The notes beneath the pieces were generated by a model that was given only the letters and a program-made list of their open reading frames with translations, was not told the DNA's origin and did no database searches. 6,552 nucleotides of DNA, taken from contig JAKAXG010000250.1 of the NCBI GenBank assembly GCA_021827225.1, forward strand, positions 1-6,552. Reading direction: 5' to 3'. The position numbers were made by a program, and so were the translations under genes. The DNA is from Actinomycetes bacterium (GTDB lineage: Bacteria > Actinomycetota > Acidimicrobiia > Acidimicrobiales > Palsa-688). Of this stretch, positions 1 through 5,678 are shown in pieces; the stretch's first letter is position 1, and each line of letters opens with the position of its first letter.

Positions 1-725
1 GATCTCTCGATTCGTTCTACCGGCGGGCGGAGCAGCTCGTCGCCGACGGGGCGGACCTCCTGGACGTAGGAGGGGTGAAGGCCGGACCGGGTCCGGAGGT
101 GTCCGAGCAGGAGGAGCTCGACCGGGTGGTGCCCGCCGTGGCGGCTCTCCGCGACCGGTTCGAGGTCCCGATCTCGGTGGACACCTGGCGCGCCGCGGTC
201 GCCCGCGAGTCGTACCGGGCGGGGGCGGTCGTCGGCAACGACATCAGTGGGTTCGCCGATCCCGACTACCTGCTCGAGGCGGCCCGCGCCGGGGCCACCG
301 TGGTCGCCACCCACATCCGTCTCGGGCCGCGCATACCGGACCCCGATCCCCACTACGACGATCTGGTGGCTGAGGTGTCCGCCTTCCTGGTCGAACGGGC
401 GGAGAGGGCCCGGGCCGTCGGCCTGGGGGACTCGCAGATCGTGATCGATGCCGGCCTGGACCTGGGCAAGACCGCTTGGCAGTCCCTGGAGCTGCTCCGC
501 GCCTCCGACCGGCTGGCCGACCTGGGCTGGCCGCTTCTGCTGTCCGCTTCGAACAAGACCTTCCTCGGAGTCGTCTTCGGTCTCGAGGTAGGGGAACGGG
601 CAGAGGCCACCGTGGCGGCCCACGCCATCGGCGTCAGCCTGGGATGCCGGATACTGCGGGCCCACGACGTCCGCTCGGCCCGGCGGGTCGCCGACACCGT
701 GGCAGCCGTGCTGGAGGCGGCATGA
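1..725 (+). CDS. folP2: FolP2-type dihydropteroate synthase homologue, 5' partial
   Basis: The reading frame is open from base 3 and gives 240 residues; the true start and the first beta strand lie left of the window. The fold is that of dihydropteroate synthase (DHPS), a TIM barrel. It shows GADLLDVGG (residues 16-24), SVDTWRA, GNDISG with the pterin-site Asn, VIDAGLDLGK, SASNK (nt 546-557) and the terminal RAHDV (nt 657-671), equivalent to the RxH of DHPS. True DHPS has GGESTRPGA in the loop that binds pABA and pyrophosphate. Here it reads GGVKAGPGP (nt 69-95), so the Thr-Arg pair is gone, and the usual SRK is SNK. The same GGVKAGPG and SVDTWRA signatures occur in mycobacterial FolP2 (Rv1207), which is reported to lack DHPS activity. 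I infer a FolP2 orthologue of unknown reaction rather than the folate enzyme. Its stop overlaps the holA start (ATGA). The family call is firm; the function is not. Confidence 0.85.
   Translation, partial: SLDSFYRRAEQLVADGADLLDVGGVKAGPGPEVSEQEELDRVVPAVAALRDRFEVPISVDTWRAAVARESYRAGAVVGNDISGFADPDYLLEAARAGATVVATHIRLGPRIPDPDPHYDDLVAEVSAFLVERAERARAVGLGDSQIVIDAGLDLGKTAWQSLELLRASDRLADLGWPLLLSASNKTFLGVVFGLEVGERAEATVAAHAIGVSLGCRILRAHDVRSARRVADTVAAVLEAA
713..717 (+). promoter_or_regulatory. Shine-Dalgarno site of holA
   Basis: GGAGG lies inside the last codons of the folP2-like gene and ends four bases before the ATG at 722. It is the best ribosome binding site in the window. It fixes the holA start at 722 and rules out the longer open frame reaching back to 476, which would overlap the folP2-like gene. 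The stop and start share an ATGA, so translational coupling is also likely. Confidence 0.6.
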
Positions 726-1729
726 GCGGCGGCTCGGACCCGGTGGTGCTGGTGGAGGGCGGCGACCCGACTCTCGTGGCGGAAGCGGTGGCAGCGGTCG
801 TCTCCCAGCTCGTCGGTGAAGACGACCGTTCGCTGGCCGTCGAGGACCATGGGGGGGAGGAGATCGACCTGGCGGCTGTCGCCGACGCCTGCGCCACCCC
901 GCCGTTCCTCGTATCCCGGCGGGTGGTGGTGATACGCGACATCGGACGGTTCAGCACCGAGGACGTGTCCCCGCTGCTGGCGTACCTGGAGGATCCGCTG
1001 CCGACGACGGCCCTCGTCCTCGTAGCCGGCGGGGGGGCGGTGGCCGCCAAGCTGGCCGCCGCGGTCAAGGCCAAGGGCCGGGTCGTGAGCACATCGGTGG
1101 ACGCCCGCCGGGCCGGGGACTGGCTGCACGAGCGGATCCGCTCGGCCGGTTTCCGGGTTGACCGCGAGGCGGAGGACAGGTTGCAGCGGCACCTGGGGGA
1201 GGACGTGAGCCGGCTCGTGCCCATCCTGTCGGTCCTGCAGTCTGCGTATGGGGCCGGGGCCCATCTGGGGGTGGAGGAGATCGAGCCGTACCTCGGAACG
1301 GCGGGCTCGGTGACCCCATGGGCGTTCACCGACGCCATCGACGCCGGCGATACCGCCGAGGCCCTTTCGCACCTTCGGCGGCTGCTCGAGGGAGGAGAGC
1401 GCCACCCACTCGTGGTCCTCGCCATCCTCAACCGTCACGTCCAGTCCCTTATGCGGGTCGATGGGCCGTCCATCCGCACCGAGGCCCAGGCGGCGGAGGC
1501 CATGGGTATCGCCAAGGGTCGCAGTACGTTCCCGGCGAAGAAGGCTGTGCGGTCGGCCAGGCAGTGGGGCTCGGCGAACATCGCGGAGGCGCTCGGCCTA
1601 CTCGCCGACGCCGAGGTCGATCTCAAAGGCGGCAGCGGATGGGCTGCCGAGACCGTCCTGGAGGTACTGGTCGCCAGGTTGTGCCGGATGAGTCGAACGC
1701 GGCCGGGGCTCGCCGCGTCGTCCCGGTAG
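722..1729 (+). CDS. holA: DNA polymerase III subunit delta (HolA)
   Basis: This encodes 335 residues, normal for the family. Delta is the clamp-loader subunit that binds the beta sliding clamp and opens it, so that the clamp can be loaded on primed DNA in the cytoplasm. The N-terminal domain has the degenerate P-loop-like start VVLVEGGDPTLVAEAV (residues 8-23), followed by ATPPFLVSRRVVVIRDIGRF (58-77), which is typical of delta. The middle holds the helical lid region (about 130-195, EDRLQRHLGEDVSRL). The C-terminal collar domain includes HPLVVLAILNRHVQSLMR (228-245) and ends with DLKGGSGW and ETVLEVLVARL (300-321), a form of the usual D-LK-G...LE motif common in actinobacteria. The ATG at 722 has a good ribosome binding site and overlaps the previous stop by four bases. 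In many bacteria rpsT or comEC is a neighbour of holA; neither is seen here. The TauE-like gene follows after 12 bases. Confidence 0.92.
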   Translation: MSGGSDPVVLVEGGDPTLVAEAVAAVVSQLVGEDDRSLAVEDHGGEEIDLAAVADACATPPFLVSRRVVVIRDIGRFSTEDVSPLLAYLEDPLPTTALVLVAGGGAVAAKLAAAVKAKGRVVSTSVDARRAGDWLHERIRSAGFRVDREAEDRLQRHLGEDVSRLVPILSVLQSAYGAGAHLGVEEIEPYLGTAGSVTPWAFTDAIDAGDTAEALSHLRRLLEGGERHPLVVLAILNRHVQSLMRVDGPSIRTEAQAAEAMGIAKGRSTFPAKKAVRSARQWGSANIAEALGLLADAEVDLKGGSGWAAETVLEVLVARLCRMSRTRPGLAASSR

Positions 1730-1741
1730 AGAGCGCCGATC

Positions 1742-2512
1742 GTGCATCTGAGCGCTCTCAGCATGGCGGCCGCGGGTGGGGCGTCGGTGCTCGCCGGCGC
1801 TATCAACGCTCTGGCGGGCGGGGGCACACTGATCTCCTTCCCGGCGCTAATCGGTCTGGGGGTTCCCGCAGTGGAGGCCAACGTCACCAACACCGTGGCG
1901 CTCCTCCCCGGCTACCTCGCCGGCTCGTATGCCCAGCGAGACGACCTCCGACCGCAGTTGACCCACGCCAAGGTTCTGTCTTCCGTGTCGGCGGCGGGAG
2001 GGCTCGCTGGTTCAGTGCTTCTCGTGGCCCTACCCGCCACGGCTTTCCGGGCGGCCGTCCCCTACCTCATCCTCCTGTCCTGCGGGCTTTTGGCCTTCGG
2101 CGACCGGCTGAGGCCCTACGCCAGTGCCGGGCGGCGAGCCAGCGCAGGCGACCGCGGCCCGACACGAGTCGAGGCGGCCGCAGCCGTGTTCGCCTCCTCG
2201 GTGTACGGCGGATTCTTCGGTGCCGGTCTCGGCATCATGCTGTTGGCGGTGCTGTCCCTGTTCTCCAGCGAGTCGCTGCCGAAGCTCAACGCACTCAAAC
2301 AGGCGCTGTCATTTGTCATCAATCTCGTTGCCGCCGTCTTCTTCCTGTTCTCAGGCAAGGTGGTATGGGTGCTCGTTCCGATAATGGCGGTCGGCAGCCT
2401 GCTCGGCGGGCTCCTGGGAGGCCGGTTGGTGCAGGTGGTCAACGGTGCCCTCTTGCGCCGGGTGGTCGTCCTCTCGGGAGTGGCCGTGGCCATAAGCTTC
2501 TGGGTCGGCTGA
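1742..2512 (+). CDS. TauE/SafE (DUF81) family membrane permease
   Basis: This is a 256-residue integral membrane protein of the TauE/SafE family, whose known members export sulfite, sulfoacetate or related organic anions across the inner membrane. It shows the two-fold internal repeat of the family: AGAINALAGGGTLISFPAL (residues 18-36) in the first half and YGGFFGAGLGIMLLAVLSL (155-173) in the second. LNALKQALSFVINLVAAVFFLFSG (182-205) and GSLLGGLLGGRL (218-229) are also typical. About seven to eight hydrophobic segments can be counted, with a polar loop at 121-142. The first start is GTG at 1742, 12 bases after holA, with only a weak GAGAG upstream; ATG at 1763 (codon 8) is an alternative. 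The substrate cannot be told from the sequence, and no sulfur-metabolism gene lies nearby. It probably rides on the folP2-holA transcript. Confidence 0.85.
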   Translation: MHLSALSMAAAGGASVLAGAINALAGGGTLISFPALIGLGVPAVEANVTNTVALLPGYLAGSYAQRDDLRPQLTHAKVLSSVSAAGGLAGSVLLVALPATAFRAAVPYLILLSCGLLAFGDRLRPYASAGRRASAGDRGPTRVEAAAAVFASSVYGGFFGAGLGIMLLAVLSLFSSESLPKLNALKQALSFVINLVAAVFFLFSGKVVWVLVPIMAVGSLLGGLLGGRLVQVVNGALLRRVVVLSGVAVAISFWVG

Positions 2513-2539
2513 CAGGCCAGAACGGCACCTGCATACACT
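2509..2539 (+). promoter_or_regulatory. Candidate promoter for the polysaccharide genes, possibly leaderless
   Basis: CTGACA at 2509-2514 matches five of six bases of the TTGACA -35 box, and TACACT at 2534-2539 fits the actinobacterial TANNNT -10 pattern. The spacer is 19 bases, longer than the ideal 17. Nine bases separate the -10 box from the ATG at 2549, so transcription could begin on the start codon itself and give a leaderless mRNA, which is common in actinobacteria. No Shine-Dalgarno site precedes that ATG, which fits. This is a consensus match by eye and could be chance. Confidence 0.35.
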
Positions 2540-2548
2540 CAGTCTCTG

Positions 2549-3685
2549 ATGGTGTCTCGTCGCTCGTCGATCGTCCTCGGGGGATGGATGGATCCCGGCG
2601 TCCGGGAGGCAGTCGCCGTTGGCCGCCGACCGAGGATCGACGTGCTGGAGCTCGAACGATCCCTGGGAGCGTCGCTCTACGACTTCGGCCACCTGCGGGA
2701 CGGCACCAGCCGAGGCCAGCGCGGCCTGGCTGCCGCGGCGCGGCGGACCGGCCAGTGGAGCGCCATGCTCGCCCTTGCCGTGGCCGGGCGGGTCTCGACC
2801 GACGAAGTGGTGTACGCCACCGGCGAGGACGTCGGTTTCGTCCTGGCCGCCGTCCTACAGGCCCGCAGCGCGAGCGGGCCGGCGTTGGTCGTCCGGCTGG
2901 AGGAGCCGTCCTATGGCAGGACGGTCTGGAGGCGAGCGGTATTCGATCTGCACCGCCACAACGCCCTGCGGCGGATCGACCGGTTGGTGTGCCGGACAGC
3001 TGCCCACCTGCAGTACCTCCACGCCGTAGAACGGGTCCCGATGCACAAATTGGCGGTTGTGAGTGAGAGCACCGACGAGGTGTTCTTCTCTCCGGAGCGC
3101 GCCTTGGCCGACCCCCCAGGCGACCTGCCCGCTATGAGCCAGCCGTACATAGTCGCCGCCGGCTTGGAGAAGCGGGACTACGACACGCTCGTCCAGGCGG
3201 TCGACGGTCTGCCGGTCGGGGTGGTGATCGGTGCAGGCAGTCCGTGGCGACGGGGCGGGTACCAGCGAGGTGGGTCCCGGCCACTGCCGCCCAACGTGAC
3301 GGTATCGTCCTTCGACCCTAAACAGATGAGAGCCTTGTACCACCGGGCGGCTTTCGTGGTAGTTCCGGTGACCCCCACTCTGAGGGCCTGCGGCATGAAC
3401 GTCGTACTCGAAGGCTGGGCGATGGGAAAAGCAGTGATCGCCACGCGCACGGCCGGGCTGGTAGACGCAGTGACGGAGGGCGTCAACGGGATGCTGGTCG
3501 AGCCGTACGACGTCGAGGGATGGCGGTCCGCCATCCTACGACTGCTCAGCGATCCGGGTACGGCGTCAGAGCTGGGTAGGGCAGGGCGCGAGCTGGTCGC
3601 CACCCGACGCCGCCTGCCGAGATTCGTGGCCACCATCGAGGAACTCCTCGATTCGGCGGCCCGCGCCCGGGGGAGTCGTACCTAG
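2549..3685 (+). CDS. GT4-type (group 1) glycosyltransferase
   Basis: This encodes 378 residues with a GT-B fold layout. The N-terminal acceptor-side half holds IVLGGWMDPGV (8-18), RPRIDVLELE (27-36) and VVRLEEPSYG (114-123). A linker SESTDEVFFSPE (172-183) has the usual hinge pattern, and the C-terminal donor half begins with YIVAAGLEKRDYDTLVQAV (200-218). It continues with VIGAG (226-230), PNVTVSSF (248-255), and GMNVVLEGWAMGKAVIAT followed by the loop NGMLVEPYD. Group 1 enzymes transfer a sugar from an activated nucleotide donor with retention. The usual EX7E motif keeps only its second Glu (E288); the first position is Ala280. No signal peptide or membrane segment is seen, so it acts in the cytoplasm. 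ATG 2549 is chosen because it keeps the first beta strand and fits a leaderless start; ATG 2588 is a weaker alternative. It lies 17 bases before the Wzz-like gene. Donor and acceptor are unknown. Confidence 0.85.
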   Translation: MVSRRSSIVLGGWMDPGVREAVAVGRRPRIDVLELERSLGASLYDFGHLRDGTSRGQRGLAAAARRTGQWSAMLALAVAGRVSTDEVVYATGEDVGFVLAAVLQARSASGPALVVRLEEPSYGRTVWRRAVFDLHRHNALRRIDRLVCRTAAHLQYLHAVERVPMHKLAVVSESTDEVFFSPERALADPPGDLPAMSQPYIVAAGLEKRDYDTLVQAVDGLPVGVVIGAGSPWRRGGYQRGGSRPLPPNVTVSSFDPKQMRALYHRAAFVVVPVTPTLRACGMNVVLEGWAMGKAVIATRTAGLVDAVTEGVNGMLVEPYDVEGWRSAILRLLSDPGTASELGRAGRELVATRRRLPRFVATIEELLDSAARARGSRT

Positions 3686-3702
3686 ACGCTCGCAGGTATC
3701 AA

Positions 3703-4776
3703 ATGGGGGGGAGACGGCTCATAACCGGTGTGAGCCGTTACCTCGAGACCTTCTCGCGACACCGGATCGCCGTAATCCTGCCGATCGTGGTCGCCCTCTT
3801 CATCAGCGGCTGGTACGCCACTTCACAGCCAGCCAAGTACCAGGCCACCACCACGGTCTGGTTCGACACCGCCGTGCCCGCCCCGTCGTCACTCGACAAC
3901 CCGACCAACGGCGGGACCACCCCCGCCCAGGAGGGTCAGCAGGTCCTCCAGGAGCTGCTGGGGACGTCTCAGTTCCTGGTCAAGGTGGGCCACCGCGGCC
4001 CTCTGGCGTCCTACCTGACAGCCCACCCGCCCCGGGGCAAAACGGGGGTGTCGGCCCTGTTCTCGAAGCTGATCTCCGTGGTCCACAAGAGTTCATCGGC
4101 CACACCGTCGTTGAACGACCAGATCGTCGCGACACTGCAGAAGGCGTTCGCGTTCGATCCCATCGGTCCCCAGGTGCTCGATGTGTCCATGACGTCCACC
4201 AACCCGGGGGTGATGGTGGGAACCCTCAACGCGCTGACCGCCGAGTACAACAGCGAGATAGCCGCACAGCGGGCGGCCAGGGACACCGCCACATCCACGT
4301 ACTACCAGGCGGACCTCCAAGATGCCGCCACATCCCTGGACCACGCCAACGCGGCAGTGACCGGGTACCTGCAGGCCCACCCGACCGCTTCCACGGCGAG
4401 CGACCCGGTGTTCAACCAGCTGGTGCAGGCCGCCGGCCTGGCCCAGACGAACTATACGAGCACCAAGCAGGCCCTCCAGCAGGCGACACTCGGCCTCAAG
4501 AACGCCGTCTCGGCATCCGCGTTCCACGTCATCGACCCGGCGGTAGCTGTGTCCCGGCTCAGCAACAAGAAGCACGAGATCTTCACGGTCGTAGCCGGGC
4601 TGGTGGCCGGCATGCTGATCAGTGCCCTCGCCGTCAGCACCCTGACCGCCATGGACAAGACCGCCCGGCGGGAAGAAGACATCGAGGACGCGCTCGGCGT
4701 CGAGGTGGTGGCCAGCATTCGGGAGCTGCCAAGGATCAGACGCCGCGTTCCCGTCGGGGGGGTGAAGTCCTCGTGA
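3703..4776 (+). CDS. Wzz-like polysaccharide co-polymerase / chain-length determinant
   Basis: This 357-residue membrane protein has the Wzz layout. It has a short cytoplasmic N-terminus, TM1 at about 22-40 (AVILPIVVALFISGW), a large outside domain (about 41-291), TM2 at about 293-314, and a cytoplasmic tail. The N-terminal part carries PAKYQATTTVWF (43-54), the usual first strand after TM1. The pattern NDQIVATLQKAF...VLDVSMTSTNPGVMVGTLNALTAEYN (138-183) is the core family signature, and 184-265 looks helical and partly coiled-coil. The tail RREEDIEDALGVEVVASIRELP (322-343) matches the stretch that joins Wzz to a BY-kinase. There are no cysteines, which suits an exported domain. The classic proline-rich motif before TM2 is reduced to one Pro (279). 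Such proteins set chain length and help export in Wzx/Wzy-dependent pathways. The stop overlaps the next start (GTGA), as expected for a split co-polymerase/kinase pair. ATG 3703 has only a weak AGGT upstream; GTG 3730 is possible. Confidence 0.85.
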   Translation: MGGRRLITGVSRYLETFSRHRIAVILPIVVALFISGWYATSQPAKYQATTTVWFDTAVPAPSSLDNPTNGGTTPAQEGQQVLQELLGTSQFLVKVGHRGPLASYLTAHPPRGKTGVSALFSKLISVVHKSSSATPSLNDQIVATLQKAFAFDPIGPQVLDVSMTSTNPGVMVGTLNALTAEYNSEIAAQRAARDTATSTYYQADLQDAATSLDHANAAVTGYLQAHPTASTASDPVFNQLVQAAGLAQTNYTSTKQALQQATLGLKNAVSASAFHVIDPAVAVSRLSNKKHEIFTVVAGLVAGMLISALAVSTLTAMDKTARREEDIEDALGVEVVASIRELPRIRRRVPVGGVKSS

Positions 4777-5534
4777 GCCCGGCCGGATCGCGCAGCCCCG
4801 TCGACGACCCGATGGCCTCGTTCATGTCCCTCGACCCGTCGGATGATGTCCAGCACGATCTGGACCAGCCGGAGCGGCCCCGCCCCGTCCGGGGACGGGG
4901 AGCGGCCTCCATCTCCGTCCGCCCGCAGGTGCTCGAGTCCTGCTCGGTTGCCCTGAGACGGATGGGCGACTCGGATCCCGGTACCATCGCCGTCACCAGC
5001 ACCCTCCGCCGCGAAGGCCGCTCGACGGTGGCCCTCGGGCTGGCCGTCACCGCCGCCGTCGAACTGGGACGGCGGACCATCCTGCTGGAGCTGGACGAAG
5101 AGAGCCGGCGGGTGCCGAACCTGGTGGACCTGGAGCCCGGTCCCGGCGCGGCAGACTTCCTCGGAGGGATTGCGGCCATCGAGGACTGCATCCGGCCGCT
5201 GGAGCGTGACCTGGATGTGATGCCCTTCGGGACCCGTGTCGGCGGCGACGGCATCGCCAAGGACATAGACCGCTTCGCTGAGCTCGTCGATGTCCTCGGT
5301 CGCCGCTGCGACGTGCTGGTCGCCGATCTACCGCCGCTCAGTTCCGGCCTGACCACCGCCCGGATGGCCGATCTGTTCCGGTCGGTGGCCCTGGTCGTGC
5401 GGGCCGGGGCGGTACCGCTGACCGAGATGAGCCAGATGGTCTCCATGCTGGGTCAGAAACCATTCGTGATCCTCAACGGCAAGGCGGCCCCCAAGAGGTC
5501 CCGCATCGGCAAAATCCTACGGCTCCGGCCATGA
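4773..5534 (+). CDS. BY-kinase-like (CpsD/CapB/Wzc-C type) P-loop protein, degenerate and tyrosine-free
   Basis: This 253-residue cytoplasmic protein is related to the bacterial tyrosine kinases that partner Wzz proteins. Residues 1-45 are disordered and rich in Pro, Asp and Arg. RPQVLESCSVALRRM (50-64) corresponds to the helix of BY-kinases (usually with SxxxExxRxLR) that docks on the neighbour. The Walker A region TSTLRREGRST (75-85) replaces SxPGEGKST, with Arg83 (CGC, 5019-5021) in place of the catalytic Lys. Walker A' is ILLELDEESRRVP (103-115), with Glu for the first Asp. Walker B is intact as VLVADLPPL (181-189). There is no tyrosine anywhere, so the usual C-terminal Tyr cluster and autophosphorylation on Tyr are impossible; the tail is basic instead (KRSRIGKILRLRP). 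I infer a pseudokinase or a nucleotide-binding adaptor of the Wzz protein. The GTG start overlaps the wzz stop; ATG 4812 and 4824 lack a ribosome site. A MinD/ParA relative is less likely given the context. Confidence 0.8.
   Translation: MSPAGSRSPVDDPMASFMSLDPSDDVQHDLDQPERPRPVRGRGAASISVRPQVLESCSVALRRMGDSDPGTIAVTSTLRREGRSTVALGLAVTAAVELGRRTILLELDEESRRVPNLVDLEPGPGAADFLGGIAAIEDCIRPLERDLDVMPFGTRVGGDGIAKDIDRFAELVDVLGRRCDVLVADLPPLSSGLTTARMADLFRSVALVVRAGAVPLTEMSQMVSMLGQKPFVILNGKAAPKRSRIGKILRLRP
4883..4900. repeat. Short perfect inverted repeat inside the BY-kinase-like gene
   Basis: CCCCGTCC and GGACGGGG are exact reverse complements separated by two G bases, giving an 8-bp stem (in practice 7 bp with a 4-base loop). 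It codes for the Pro/Arg/Gly-rich residues 37-43 in the disordered N-terminus. No T-run follows, so it is not an intrinsic terminator. It may be only a by-product of GC-rich low-complexity coding. Confidence 0.4.
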
Positions 5535-5677
5535 CCAGCTGGGGAGTGGTCATCCTCCTGGCCGCCGTGTACTTCGGGCTGAAGCGGGGGCTGAGCGACA
5601 GGCACCGCTACGCCGCCGCCCTCGCGGTCGTGGTGTTCGCGGTCATGTACGGCGCTTACCGGCAGCACACCTTCTGA
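5531..5677 (+). CDS. Small membrane protein, 48 residues, two predicted TM helices
   Basis: This short frame runs from ATG 5531 to TGA 5675. Its start overlaps the stop of the BY-kinase-like gene (ATGA), and its stop is one base before the ATG of the next gene. The product begins MTSWGVVILLAAVYFGLKRG and ends AVMYGAYRQHTF. Residues 4-17 are a hydrophobic segment, 18-27 (KRGLSDRHRY) a positively charged loop, and 28-43 a second hydrophobic segment. By the positive-inside rule it would be a hairpin with the loop in the cytoplasm and both ends outside. I do not recognise a family. The tight coupling on both sides and the clean membrane-hairpin pattern argue for a real gene; the position suggests an accessory subunit of the Wzz/ligase complex. 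There is no clear Shine-Dalgarno site, so translation probably depends on the upstream gene. Confidence 0.65.
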   Translation: MTSWGVVILLAAVYFGLKRGLSDRHRYAAALAVVVFAVMYGAYRQHTF

Positions 5678-5678
5678 G

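Noticed and set aside
476..721. Upstream extension of the holA frame
   Set aside because: It would overlap the folP2-like gene almost fully, its residues are Arg/Pro/Gly-rich without HolA features, and the ATG at 722 has a GGAGG site and an ATGA overlap.
353..1438. A 361-codon open frame on the - strand opposite the folP2-like gene and holA
   Set aside because: Low-complexity Arg/Ser/His-rich translation with no motif; the + strand genes here have full-length family matches and normal coupling.
1318..3066. A long open frame on the + strand (582 codons) running through holA, the permease and the glycosyltransferase gene
   Set aside because: The translation is dominated by Arg, Gly and Pro with no recognisable domain, and it lies across three genes with clear family signatures in other frames. 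It is a high-GC shadow frame.
4883..4900. The inverted repeat as a transcription terminator or attenuator
   Set aside because: No U-rich tract follows, it lies inside a coding region, and the downstream genes are translationally coupled, so a stop of transcription here makes no sense.
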